NCBI GenBank assembly: GCA_950097015.1
Contig: CATNEN010000029.1
Location: 7,913,501-7,977,500, forward strand
Reading direction: 5' to 3'
DNA: 64,000 nucleotides
Origin: Macrostomum hystrix
Lineage: Eukaryota > Platyhelminthes > Macrostomidae
Part shown: positions 46,685 to 58,255 of the stretch, in pieces
How positions within the stretch are numbered: the stretch's first letter is position 1
Layout of the letters: each line of letters begins with the position of its first letter
Position numbers and translations under genes: made by a program
Notes under the pieces: generated by a model
What the model was told of the DNA's origin: nothing
Seen by the model: the letters and a program-made list of their open reading frames with translations, nothing else
The model's database searches: none

Positions 46685-48424
46685 AATTTCAGCGATCAAT
46701 AGTACAAACAAAGTAAAATAAATGAAGCCTCAACTCATTCAGTTGTTGGTCACCGAATTTCATATGCGAATCAATTCAATAAGTCTGTGCGTTAAGTGTA
46801 TTTAGCAGAAATACGAGTAAATAAAGTCTAAGAAGAAATAGCTTTCATCAATTATTGCTATAAACATCACATGAATTCAAGATCTTCATTTTGTACGATT
46901 TACTACTTCTAAAAAGTAGTACTTGTGCAAAATAAACCAACTGCTTTGGCAGCAATAATGCAACAAGCTTCTCTTTGCCTCTTAAAATTTTAATTTAATG
47001 GATAAAATATTCTGTAATTTTCATACTAGTCGCTTTGTTTAGCTAAACAAAACGACGCAGATTAATAATTCCTAAGGAAATCAATTTCACTGACAATAAC
47101 AAGTAACAAGATGTGCTAGAAATCTCTGTTCGCTTAGAACTTAACTTTATGCCTCATAAAGTTTATGCGCAAAATTTTGTTTAACTTACCCTGCCAGAAA
47201 TTTCTTCACCAGATAAAAATATCGGCTTTCTCAGACTTCTGAAAAGTGTGCATAGAAAGGATTAGTGGACGACCTGCTCAAATGTTGAGCAGTGTAATCG
47301 CTCCCCCGCTCCCAAGATCGCTGCCAAATGAGGAAGGAAGCAATTTCCGAAAGGGAAAGGAAAGTGGGACTAACTGGCCCAAGCAGCGGCCTCCCCCCTC
47401 TGATTAGGGCTCGTTAATACCGATTGTAATCAAATTTAATTGGGCCCCAGTGAGCTGGCCCAGCATCCGACGGGATGATGAAATTGCTGCCGCCCAGATC
47501 ATGGGCCCAATGAGACAGTTTGTCGGGGATTTCTCTTTAAAGTACTTTTCACCCCCCGCTATGGCCGGGTCAGCCGGGAAGACTTGACCCGCAGGACCGG
47601 GCCGAGTCGCCACACTGTTCCCAACCGGGCCACTTTTAGAAGAAACAGGAGAAGCAGCAGCAGCAACATAAAGAGGCTCACTAGCAGCCTGAGACAGATG
47701 AGGGGGAAGAGATTCCAGGATTATCCCATGCCAGAGGAGGCTTCTCAACGTAAAATCCCAGAGCAATGGGGCGATAATTCAAACTGCATGCGTTTCCTCT
47801 TTTTCTAGGAAAATCCCTCGAATCCTCGAGCTGCAACCTGCGCAGGGGAGGGGAGGGGCCGCTTCTGCCCGTCCGTTGCGGCTAAAGGGGGATGTCCGGC
47901 CTTAATTAGCAAAAATTTCCCGAAGCCGCAATTTGAGCAGCGTCATCGCAGAGCAGAGCAGAATCAGGCGGGGCCAGGGAGCGCCCGGACACAATGAGGC
48001 GAAAATTTAATTTGCGCCCGCTCCCGCTGGGGGCCGCAGATGCCCCGAGCTGGCATGATCTTTTCCCATCCACCCACCTCCTCCTTCTCCCCTTTTCTCG
48101 GTCTGCGCCCCAGTTTCATTTCTCTGCTTATTTTATTTTCACATTCTTTCTGATCTCCACAATACCATTGTGAGACTTTGAAACCATGGCTATGAAGGTG
48201 AAAAAGCTAGCGACTAATGATAGTCTGTTTAGTAGTATGAGAAAGCTTTTTATTCACTGTTTATGTCCTTCGAGACGCAGTGTATAGGCATTGTTTTGTG
48301 CGAGATCCGGCATTGTATGATCCATTGCAAAGAAAAAAGGCTAATTTAAATTATTGGCCAGGGTAAATTGCTTTGCTTCGTGCTTCGATTGCTTCGACTT
48401 TTAAATTATCGAGTTCGAAGTTTA
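46685..48424. other. Intergenic, nothing recognised
   Basis: AT-rich to about 47200, then GC-rich to 48120. I see no repeat array, SINE or conserved exon. Confidence 0.5.
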
Positions 48425-48735
48425 GGGGTGAGTGACTGAACGGTCAAACATGTTTGCCTCTCACGCCAAGGTCCCTGAGCTCGATTCCACGCTGGGGGCC
48501 ACATTTATTTAGGGCGCAGCCGCAGAGGGAAGGCTTGGGGGCTTGTTATACAATTTACGCCCTTGAGGGCCAACCTCGAAGGCACAGTGAGATTGTGTGC
48601 TCAGGAGTCAGCGAAATGGGCAGAATTGCCTCCTCGCTGGCTGTGGGTCCAAATCCCTCGAAACGATGTGAGATGATGATGATGTGCCATTTCCCGCAGC
48701 ATTTCTACAAAAATTATAATCACGAGTATAACGCA
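48425..48735 (+). mobile_element. SINE family A, near-complete copy
   Basis: The tRNA-like head has B-box-like GAGCTCGATTCC; its A box (TGACTGAACGGTCAAAC) is worn. The body has GCAGCCGCAGAGGGAAGGCT and TTTACGCCCTTGAGGGCCAA, and the 3' part has GTGTGCTCAGGAGTCAGCG and ATGTGCCATTTCCCGCAGC, ending in an ATAAT-rich tail. This copy lacks the TG-rich insert of the 52-kb copies. Confidence 0.75.
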
Positions 48736-49435
48736 ACATTGTACATTGAAACTTTTTTATTATACCTATTTTTTAAACTGAGAATTAGCGCTCACCTCAA
48801 AGGCACAGCAAGCGGTTGAGCCTTGAGCAAGGTGTGACCGAACGTCTGTCCTGCAACTGTCGGAATGTGGTCAACCGCAACTGCTGGATAAAAAGTGTGA
48901 CAAGCATGGCTTTGTGTCATTTATTCAATCGTTGATTCGCTTAAATTTCGTTCACAGCATGAAGCCCAGCCAAGTATGAAAACTGATTTCATTCAACCGA
49001 ATGACCAGCAATTGTTCACTTTGAAAGGTGGACACAAGAAAACTTAGGCCTTGCTTTGGCCAGGCAATGAAACAGGAAAAGCAGGACTGACCGCTAGTTT
49101 CAAGAAGGACAGCGCAGCACGCCCCGGACTCATTCGTCAGGCAAGCGATGCCACGCAGAGCGGAGAATATTTTGAAACTTTTTTTACTTAGCCCGGAAGC
49201 TTTGTGTGTTCCGCTTTCCAATGGGATATCGGGTGGTGACTGGATAATCAATGAGCATAGCAGTGGGATAACTCAGCTAATCGGCTCTCTTAGATGTCTG
49301 GAGTGGCCAAAAAGTGCACGCCCGATTCAGCCGTTCTGGGATACACTGCCAATGATCCACTTGAGTATGGAAAGTATGGACTGGAACGATCCAGTTTTTT
49401 TAAAATCAGCATTAGGGTTTCCGGTTGCGTTATAA

Positions 49436-50040
49436 CAGGGGTCGGCAAACTCCGGCCCGCGGGCCAGATGCGGCCCTCGAAGCTCCCAAGTCCAGCCAGT
49501 TGCCTCTTCCAACGCCTACAGTATCCTGTCTCATCTTTCCCCTATCTCATCTCTCTCATCTCTCCTCGGTCCCATTTCTCCCCTGTCTTATCTCTCCCGT
49601 GTTTCCCGTTTCTCTTCCCTGTCTCATATCTTCTCTGTCTATCTATTCCCTGTCTCATCTCTCCCTTGTCTCATCTCTCTCGTGTCTCATCTCTCTCGTG
49701 TCTCCTCTCTCCCTGTCTCATCCTTCCCGTGTCTCCTCTCTCCTGTGTCGCATCTCTCCCCTGTCTCATCTCTCCCCTGTCTCATCTCCCTCGTCGTGTC
49801 TCATCTCTCTCGTGTCCTCTCGCCACTGTCTCATCTCTCCTCTGTCTCATCTCTCCCCTGTCTCATCTCTCCCGTGTCTCATCTCTCCCGTGTCTCATCT
49901 CTCCCGTGTCTCATCTCTCCCGTGTCTCATCTCTCCCGTGTCTCATCTCTCCTCTGTCCCATATTCCTTTATTTAATACGGCAGTGTCGTCTTTTAGGTT
50001 CTATCTGGGGCCCGCACGCTAATAAGTTTGCCGACCCCTG
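49436..50040. mobile_element. Non-autonomous hAT-type element with terminal inverted repeats and 8-bp target duplication
   Basis: The left end CAGGGGTCGGCAAACT is mirrored exactly by AGTTTGCCGACCCCTG at the right end. Further inside, GGCCCGCGGGCC and GGGGCCCGC keep the GC-rich hAT subterminal pattern. Flanks CGTTATAA (49428-49435) and CGTTAGAA (50041-50048) form an 8-bp duplication with one mismatch, the length expected for hAT. No transposase is present; the interior is a pyrimidine minisatellite. Confidence 0.88.
49530..49965. repeat. Pyrimidine minisatellite inside the hAT element
   Basis: About 27 units of roughly 16 bp, consensus CTCTCCCGTGTCTCAT, most regular at 49850-49950. All three plus-strand frames stay open through it, giving spurious Ser/Leu/Pro-rich proteins. 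Confidence 0.85.
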
Positions 50041-50096
50041 CGTTAGAAAGACAAAGCAAAAATTCAAAAAATGGATTGCTTTGCTCAAGGATTTCG

Positions 50097-50175
50097 ACCT
50101 AGTGAATAGGTCACGAGCTCGTTTCTGACATTCTATGCATGGTCCCTGAGCTCGAATTTGCGGCGAGCCTACATC
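50097..50175 (+). mobile_element. Possible degraded SINE head
   Basis: GGTCCCTGAGCTCGAATTTG resembles the B-box segment of SINE family A (GGTCCCTGAGCTCGATTCC at 48.4 kb). The rest is not alignable by eye. Confidence 0.35.
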
Positions 50176-50559
50176 AAAAGAATATAATAATTCAATGTTG
50201 CTCCAATTTATAATGAGTCATGCTGCAATTATTATTTGACGCTTAAATTAGTTTTTTCGATTCAAAGCTCTTTCCAATATATTTGAGCATGGCCACATAA
50301 TACAAGTGTGAACTCATGTGAGCATAAAGTGCTCAGCTTCTCCAATTGCTAGTGAAAGCCGGTGTGTGTGTGTGTGCTCCAATTCGAGTGCTCAATAAAC
50401 AGGCCCCGGGCGTGCCAAAGTTGTTGGCAAAGTGCTTTTTTTCTGGACTGATTTCCGCCCCCCCGCCCAGCACAGATGCTCAGAATGTCGCATGAGACAT
50501 TCGCCAAGCTCTCATTGGCACAGTCTCTCTCTCTGGCTCTACTTCCCTGGCTACCCGGC

Positions 50560-51120
50560 TCCCAGCTCTATACAGCTAAACAATTCTGCACACAATCACA
50601 GCTCCCAGCTCTATACCGCTAAACAATTCTGCACACAATCACAGCTCCCAGCTCTATACAGCTAAACAAGTTCTGGCACACAATCACAGCTCCCAGCTCT
50701 ATACAGCTAAACAGTTCTGCACACAATCACAGCTCCCAGCTCTATACAGCTAAACAGTTCTGCACACAATCACAGCTCCCAGCTCTATACAGCTAAACAG
50801 TTCTGTACACAATCACAGCTCCCAGCTCTATACAGCTAAACAGTTCTGCACACAATCACAGCTCCCAGCTCTATACCGCTAAACAATTCTGCACACAATC
50901 ACAGCTCCCAGCTCTATACCGCTAAACAATTCTGCACACAATCACAGCTCCCAGCTCTATACAGCTAAACAGTTCTGCACACAATCACAGCTCCCAGCTC
51001 TATACAGCTAAACAGTTCTGCACACAATCACAGCTCCCAGCTCTATACCGCTAAACAATTCTGCACACAATCACAGCTCCCAGCTCTATACAGCTAACCA
51101 ATTCTGTACACAATCACAGC
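50560..51120. repeat. 43-bp minisatellite, about 13 units
   Basis: Unit CTCCCAGCTCTATACAGCTA plus AACAATTCTGCACACAATCACAG. Variants are ACAGCTAAACAG, ACCGCTAAACAA and GTACACAATC; their order suggests blockwise duplication. Flanked by unique sequence. Confidence 0.9.
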
Positions 51121-51129
51121 CCTCTCAGT

Positions 51130-51955
51130 CTCGGCCCGCTTTCGCTTTCCATGGCGCATTGGAAAGCGAAACCCATGCAGTCAGAAATTAGTCATAGTTG
51201 GGCAATCTGATAGACCTGACCTGCATCTTCCAGCAAGGATGGGGTTGCACCAAAGTCGGTAAGAATCTCAAAGCTATCTTCCAAGCCAGCGCATCGCTTC
51301 TCGCGCACAAATTTTGACTGATAATTCATTATATTTCACGACTAGCCAATATATACAGGCCTTGCATTCCGAGCCTCAGAGAGTGAGCAAACGAGGAAGA
51401 CAGAACTCGCGGGGATGAGGCGAGGTCTTCAGCGTATTGGCAGCGGTTGAGCAAATTAATTATTTATGATGCGCTCGAAAGAAGCAGGGCTAGAAGAAGA
51501 GTGTGTGTGCGTGTGAGACCTGGTGCCAAACACACAGGGCGGTGAGCGTGGGAGTTTTTTGGTGGCATTGCATGGATTTTTCTCTTCCTTGATGGGGGGG
51601 GCTGAGTCTGAGGCCCCAGCCGTCGAGCACAGATAAGCCCTCTTATTCCCTTAGCTCCTTGCAAGTCTCATCCGAGCACTAGCCGCTTGTCGAATACTGC
51701 TCTATACCACTCCCTCCCTCTCACTCGCTCGCTGGCAAACTATTGATTTAAGCGAGTTCAGTACTTTGTATTTGTATGGGCGGGCTGCCAATCAAAGATT
51801 GAAATAGGGCTATTCAATTTCTGATAAGAATGGTAGGTTTTTTGTGATAATTTGATTGAGTAAATTGTTCTCCAAGTATCTTCTTTACAGAAACTATTTT
51901 ATGAAGGTCAGAATAACAGTTAATTGTTTAAGTTTCACTAGTAAGTGTCCGTTCA
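51130..51955. other. Intergenic, nothing recognised
   Basis: Unique-looking sequence between the 43-bp array and the SINE pair. There is a GT-rich patch near 51495. Confidence 0.5.
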
Positions 51956-51989
51956 CTTATTGTCCATGGACAAACACATTCTATGGGAT

Positions 51990-52350
51990 GAGTGGCAGAG
52001 AGGTTAACGCGTTTGCCCTTCGCGCCAAGGTCCCTGGGCTCGATTCCGCGGCGAAGCCCCATCCATTTGGGACGCAGCCGCGGAGAGAAGGCTTTGGTGG
52101 CTTGTGGTGCAATTTACGCCCTTGAGGGCCAACTTCCAAGGCCAAGTGAAAGTGTGCACTGAATGACAATGAGAAAGTCAAGGCAGATTTACTTACCTGT
52201 GTGAGTGTGCGTGCCTGTGTACAGTATCTGTGTGCGTGTGTGCTCAGGAGTCAGCGGAATGGGCAGAATTGCCTCCGCGCTGGCTGCGGGTCTAGTGTCA
52301 CCAAATGATGTGCCATTGCCCGCAGCCCTCCTGCAATTATAATGATTATT
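51990..52350 (+). mobile_element. SINE family A, copy with TG-rich insert (left arm of inverted pair)
   Basis: A box GTGGCAGAGAGGTTAACGC and B box GGGCTCGATTCC form a clear type 2 pol III promoter about 45 bp apart, then GGGACGCAGCCGCGGAGAGA and TTTACGCCCTTGAGGGCCAA. The 3' part GTGTGCTCAGGAGTCAGCGG follows a TG-rich segment at 52195-52245. The tail is ATAATGATTATTATCAC. Confidence 0.8.
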
Positions 52351-52618
52351 ATCACATCCTAAAACACTAATAACTGCAACGTACACATGCACACACTCAC
52401 ACAGGGGTGTGTGCATATTGCCCTGACTTTCTCATCGTCAGGCAGTGTACACTCTCACTGTGCCTTGGAGGTTGGTCCTCAAGGGCGTAAATTGCACAAC
52501 AAGCCCCCAAGCCTTCTCTCCGCGGCTGCGCGCCAAATAAACGTGGCCTCGCCGTGGAATCGAACTTAGGGACCTTGGTGCGAGAGGCAAATGCGTTAAC
52601 CGCTCTGCCACCGACCAT
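52351..52618 (-). mobile_element. SINE family A, opposite-strand copy (right arm of inverted pair)
   Basis: On the minus strand: GTGGCAGAGCGGTTAACGC, AAGTTCGATTCCACGG, TTTACGCCCTTGAGGACCAA and CACTGTGAGAGTGTACACTG, then a TG-rich part. It runs tail-to-tail into the previous copy, sharing the ATAAT-rich junction. The head is the best-kept tRNA-like part in the window. Confidence 0.8.
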
Positions 52619-53489
52619 CGAGAGTCCTTACTTGTCCATGGACAATAACAAACGGAGTGCAAAAGTTTGGAATTCAATTACTCAGCGTTTTTGGGCCATT
52701 CGCTTTTCGATATGGCTACAAAGGCGACAAAATGATAGTCTACCAAAAGTGCAAACTGTACATTGTTTTGATTGCACTCAGACAGCAAGGCGTGCAATAA
52801 TCTAATTAAAATTCTTTGCCTCATCCTACTCAGCAGGGTTCCCAGTCTCATCTCAGCACTGTACCAACAAGCCCCTGTGTTGGCCCCGTATTCGGTTTCA
52901 ACAGTATTAAAAGATCCTTCTAGTCTATAGTTTTCTTTTTATGCCCCGCCTGAGCATGCTGAGCATGAGCATATAGCATCAGGGAGTTGCTTAGCAGCTG
53001 GCTAGCTTTGGGCGGTCGGATGGGGAGAACTTTGATGGCTAAACTGTTCGCATTTCGCTGCTTGAAAACGGGCTTTCAATGGACGGTAGATCGAGAGGCA
53101 GAAAGAGGGATAGGAGAGAGAGACAGGGGGCAGATGATAGGGAAAAAGCTGACAGAGAGCTGTTGATGCATTAGGAGCTAATTGGCGCAGACAAGTGTGC
53201 GGATGAGTCAAGTGCTCGCCAAGCTCGTGGGCATTCAGAGACAGCCACCGCAGCAACCGCCCCCTTAAGCCATCAGAGAGAAAACAGCACACACAATGCA
53301 CACACACTCCATAGAACGCAAATACGCGAAGTGCAGAAGGATTGGGCCAGCACAAGCAACAGAGACTACGATTTTTTATCCCAATATAGGGAAGGATTAT
53401 ACGACGAAGATTTCTGCTTTGGGGAAAGTGTATTAGCAATGTAGCCCAGGCTGGGAATCCTAAGCCGCAGATTATGTAGTTACACATAT

Positions 53490-53762
53490 TATAATACTTG
53501 CAGGAGGACTGCGGGCAATGGCACACAGGTGTGTACATCTGCCCTGATTTTCTCATCGTCAGACAGTGTACACTTTCACTGTGCCATGGAGGTTGGCCCT
53601 CAATGGCGTAAATTGCATAACAAGTCTCCAAGCCTTCTCTCCGCGGCTGCGCCCCAAATGGCTGCGCCCCAAACGGATGTGGCCTCGCTGCGGAATCGAG
53701 CTTAGGGACCTTGGTGCGAGATTCGAACTCGAGACCGCTTTTCCACTCACCCCCTACCAAGA
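53490..53762 (-). mobile_element. SINE family A, fourth copy
   Basis: On the minus strand: GCACCAAGGTCCCTAAGCTC, GATTCCGCAGCGAGGCC, a short internal duplication (GGGGCGCAGCC twice, 53648-53680), TTTACGCCATTGAGGGCCAA and GTGTGCCATTGCCCGCAGTC. The A-box area is altered to GAGTGGAAAAGCGGTC. Confidence 0.75.
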
Positions 53763-55490
53763 GGTAACTTTAAATTCGAAGTCAACTGATTTAGAAATTC
53801 GGGTGGGCGAGGAGCCCTCCCCAGTCCTTGGACTGCACAGATGTACACAGGCTTACACACAAAGTCCATAGACTCAAACTGATGATACAGACTCAAAGAA
53901 GCATGAGTAGCGCAGGCTGAGAAGATCCGCCGGCTGAGCTAGTAGCTATCGATTCGATTTCCCGGAGAAAAATGTTCCAAGCTCCTCCCCCCACCGACCA
54001 GCTTCGCACAGAAAAATGCCCCCAGAGTTGTTCATTGATCGGAAGTCCATATGGCAGTTCGCACACAGCGCTTCAAAAGCTTAGCATGCAATAGAAAGGC
54101 ACAGAGATAATAAGTACTATAAAGTCTATGTTTTTGAAGTTTATTTTTGTGGTTTTTCCAAATGTTTTCTGTTCCTTGTGTCAAACTGGAAGCTAAATTG
54201 GTGCAGAATTCGGCGCGCGTCATACTTAGAATCTCTGGGAAGGGGGATTAGAGCGATTAGCTCATCTAATTCCATTTTCAAACTGGGACTTCGCAGAGCC
54301 GAGGTATGGATGCTGCGGAAACCAGATCGGGCCATGATCCAGCCTAAAGCCTTCCCACCGAATGGCATTGACGAATTTCCCACGGGAAGGGCGACTGGGC
54401 GAGAGAGAGTGAGTGTGAGAGAGAGTGATGACGATGAGGACAAACAGAAGCGGCCTGTGTCAGCTGCACAGTTTACGAATATAATGTTACCTTCAGCTTA
54501 GGGCACTTGGCTGGTCCTCCAACTAAAGCGGACTTCAAATCGGTGATTGTGACTCCCAAATTCCCCTTCCCATCCTCTCTCGCACTTTGCTCCACAGTTT
54601 GTGCCCGGGCACGAGTGTCAACGTGTGACTTCCCCTGCTCCCCAGCCAGAATTTTCACACCTCCCCGGACCTGCCCCATCCCTATTAAGAGGCCGGGCGC
54701 TCCAAGGTCGAGTGGCAGCCGGCCAAGTACCAACGGCAGGAGGGGGGCAGAGCTGAGAGCGGATAGAGGCCGGGTGAGAATAAAAAGAGCGAGTCGGATT
54801 TTTTCTGAAGAAATTCAGAACTCAATGGGAACAGTTTTTTTCTGGCTTTAACAGTTCCTTTTTCTTCCTCGATATAATTTCAGAAATTAAGTTTTTCCTC
54901 CTCTGCTCCGTCTCGCTTTCACCTGGCTTCCTCTCCGCTTTTTTCTTACTTTTCCCTGGCAATTCCTGCACCGCTTGCTTCTTGCTAGGCTCCTTCTAAA
55001 CAGAGGAGCCTGCTGCCCTCTTGGGCAGCCTCCACACCCCGGGTAAATAGGGGTGGTTGGGAGGTGAAATTGAGAGCTCTGTGAGGTGAGCTCAAGGGCC
55101 CGCACTGCTCAAACCGGTCTCAAATCTGACGCACCAAAAAAAACTGCGCCACCCGCCACAGCCCCGACTACAACTTGTCGGCGGAGCAAGCGAATGAGTG
55201 GGAAGAGAGGAAAATAGAGCGATGAACGAGATCCCCCCAAAAACACCGGAGAGAGAAAGAGGTCGCCGGACAAGGGGAAACGCTGGGCCATGATCTTTAT
55301 CGCCAACCGTTGCTTTTCTGGCCAAACCGTAAGATCCCCACTTCACTGCACTTTCCTTGGCCCAACTGCCTCTCCCTCCACCATTCTCCCATGGGCCATG
55401 ACCAGGCGATTCCTGAAGCCCAGTGATACTCTCTGTACTGATTTTCTCGGCCTTTTACACATTCATGAAAGACGGGTCAATGCCAGATGG
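53763..55490. other. Intergenic, nothing recognised
   Basis: GC/CT-biased between 54500 and 55450. The overlapping open frames on both strands have no conserved motif. Confidence 0.5.
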
Positions 55491-55499
55491 GGTGAGAGT

Positions 55500-55990
55500 G
55501 AAATGGGAAATTGGTCAGAGAGGGAGATTGGGAGAGAGTGGGAGATCGGGAGAGAGTGGGAGATTGGGGAGAGGGGGATTGGGGAGAGGGGGAGATCGGG
55601 ACAGAGTGGGAGATTGGGGAGAGGGGAGATTGGGGAGCGGGGGGATCGGGAGAGAGTGGGAGATCGGGAGAGAGTGGGAGATTGGGGAGAGGGGGGATTG
55701 GGGAGAGGGGGAGATCGGGACAGAGTGGGAGATTGGGGAGAGGGAGAGATTGGGGAGAGTGGGAGATTGGGGTGAGTGGGAGATTGGGGAGAGTGGGAGA
55801 ATGGGAGAGAGTGGGAGATGGGGAGAGAGCGGGAGATTGGGAAGAGGGGAGATTGGGGTGAGTGGGAGATTGGGGAGAGGGGAGATTGGGGAGAGGGGAG
55901 ATTTGGGAGAGGGGGAGATCGGGACAGAGTGGGAGATTGGGGAGAGGGAGAGATTGGTGAGAGGGGGAGATTGGGGAGAGTGGCAGATTG
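55500..55990. repeat. Polypurine minisatellite, GGGAGATTGGGGAGAG type
   Basis: About 28 imperfect units of 14-20 bp, almost entirely purine on the plus strand apart from single T residues. A tRNA-like scrap (GGTCCCGAGTTCGTATCC, 56016-56033) adjoins its right edge. Confidence 0.85.
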
Positions 55991-55999
55991 GGTTATCGA

Positions 56000-56445
56000 T
56001 CGCGACTCTGGCAGCAAAGGTCCCGAGTTCGTATCCGCATTTTGTAGCAGAATATATAGGCCTCTTAATATTAGTTAACGGTCGGGTCAGGCAGTAAATT
56101 AGCAGGCTTTGGTTTTCGATGGCAGTTATATTAGTATTGGTTTCTGGCCTGTCCGTTACTATACATGAGGAGGGGGGTTAGCGAGGCTTTAGTCGCAGAA
56201 AGCCTACACCGGAGACACATCCGGTGCCGACCCACTGGCCCATCCGTTCAAGATTGATGGCAGGGACTCGTTGTCATGGGGTTGGACGCAAACTTATTTT
56301 GCTACTTGGAGACCATTTGCTGGGCTGCAGGAGGGAGAGGCGAGGAGGCACTATTCGGCTAGAGACCGCGTCTTCAGGAACTTTTTGCACAGTGAACCAT
56401 CAGGCACTGATTGGGACTCCAAGCTTTTGAGAGATACGGAAATTA
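56000..56445. other. Unique segment between two purine arrays
   Basis: Contains a possible tRNA-like SINE head at its left end (about 55985-56045). Otherwise nothing recognised. Confidence 0.45.
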
Positions 56446-56449
56446 GTGG

Positions 56450-57020
56450 AATGGGAGATGGGGGAGAGTGGGAGATGGGGAGAGAGTGGGAGATGGGGAG
56501 AGAGTGGGAGATGGGGAGAGAGTGGGAGATGGGGAGAGAGTGGGAGATGGGGAGAGAGTGGGAGATGGGGAGAGAGTGGGAGATGGGGAGAGATTGGGAG
56601 ATGGGGAGAGAGTGGGAGATGGGGAGAGATTGGGAGATGGGGAGAGAGTGGGAGATGGGGAGAGAGCGGGAGATGCGGAGAGAGTGGGAGATGGGGAGAG
56701 AGTGGTAGATGGGGAGAGATTGGGAGATGGGGAGAGAGTGGGAGATGGGGAGAGAGTGGGAGATGGGGAGAGATTAGGAGATGGGGAGAGAGTGGGAGAT
56801 AAGGAGTGAGCGGGAGATGCGGAGAGAGTGGGAGATGGGGAGAGATTGGGAGATGGGGAGAGAGTGGGAGATGGGGAGAGATTAAGAGATGGGGAGAGAG
56901 TGGGAGATAAGGAGTGAGCGGGAGATGGGGAGAGAGTGGGAGATGGGGAGAGAGTGGGAGTTGGGGAGTGAGTGGGAAATGGGGAGAGATTGGGAGATGG
57001 GGAAGAGTGGGAGATGGGTT
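56450..57020. repeat. 18-bp polypurine minisatellite (AGATGGGGAGAGAGTGGG)n
   Basis: About 31 units, highly regular, with G runs of three and four per unit. Because 18 is a multiple of 3, all six frames can stay open for over 100 codons; these are artefacts. Some variant blocks (GATAAGGAGTGAGCGGGAG) recur at about 110-bp spacing. Confidence 0.9.
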
Positions 57021-57024
57021 GGCT

Positions 57025-57730
57025 GAGGTTTGAGAGATGAAAGCAGGTGAGCTGAAGGTGGGCTGTCGGGACTTGTCTCGGCTGAAAAAAAGCGGCGCCA
57101 CTCATCGGAAAACAAGCCGATGAGATTTCTCAGCGATTGCGATCCTACAGAAGTGCCAAAGGATCGTCGTTGTGCATAGTTCGGGCTACACATAGCCGAA
57201 AAGATGGCTAGAATCTGAAAGACTGCACCTGCGAAAGCAATAAGCTTGCCAACGGACCCGAATCCGGACCGCCACAACCTCCTCTCCGCCGAAGCAGCCT
57301 CGCAGCGCGGCCTGCTTCATAAAGATTTAGCTGCCTGATACGTTGACGCGGCGTGGAATAGCCACCGAGGGGCGAATGAGTCCAGTATAGTAGGGGAGAC
57401 GGGGAGGAGGCGACGCCGATGGAGGCCTTGGGAGAAAGGGGAGCCAGGGTAAGAAGTAGATTTCCAGGAAAGATGGGGCTGCATATCAGATTCCGAGTCT
57501 AATTAAATGTATATAGGGTCTTACTGATAGAGGCCCTCCTGAATGCTAATGGCCCAGGTCGTCCTATGTAGCTGGTACACTCCCTGTCTGTCCGGATTCA
57601 AGACTTTCAGGTCCGAACGAGCTAGATTTGCGAATGCTAGCTGCCATTTACAATCCCATTTCATAGCTTTCAGTGCTTTTCAAAACAAGTTTAATTGACT
57701 AATCTACTGTTTTAATTGGTCCCGTTGAGA
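57025..57730. other. Unique segment, nothing recognised
   Basis: About 700 bp between the purine array and the 13/14-bp array, without a conserved exon. Confidence 0.45.
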
Positions 57731-57734
57731 TAAT

Positions 57735-58255
57735 CCTCCGATTCCCATCCCCGGATTCCCATCCTGGATTCACATCCTGGATTCCCATCCTGGATGCCCA
57801 TCCTGGATACCCATGTCTGGATTCCCATCCTGGATTCCCATCCTGGATTCACATCCTGGATTCCCATCCTGGATTCCCATCCTGGATTCCCATCCTGCAT
57901 TCCCATCCTGGATTCCCATCCTGGATACCCATGTCTGGATTCCCATCCTGGATTCCCATCCTGGATACCCATACCTGGATTCCCATCCTGGATACCCATA
58001 TCTGGATTCCCATATCTGAATACCCATATCTGGATTCCCATCCTGGATACCCATACCTGGATTCCCATCCTGGATACCCATATCTGGATTCCCATATCTG
58101 AATACCCATATCTGGATTCCCATCCTGGATTCCCATCCTGGATACCCATACCTGGATTCCCATCCTGGATTCACATCCTGGATTCCCATCCTGGATTCCC
58201 ATCCTGGATTCCCATCCTGGATTCCCCTCTCGGATTCCCCTCCCGGGTTCCCATA
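57735..58255. repeat. 13/14-bp minisatellite (GGATTCCCATCCT)n
   Basis: About 38 units. The 13-bp form GGATTCCCATCCT alternates with 14-bp forms such as GGATACCCATATCT. Each unit holds a GGAT...ATCC inverted pair around a 4-nt centre. The mixed unit lengths shift the frame and create long spurious open frames on both strands. Confidence 0.9.

Noticed and set aside
49294-50128. Ser/Leu/Pro-rich proteins of 148-242 codons
   Set aside because: All three plus frames are open because the region is a pyrimidine minisatellite inside a hAT element.
55423-57105. Gly/Glu/Arg-rich and Ser/Pro/His-rich frames of over 200 codons
   Set aside because: Generated on both strands by purine-rich minisatellites lacking stop codons.
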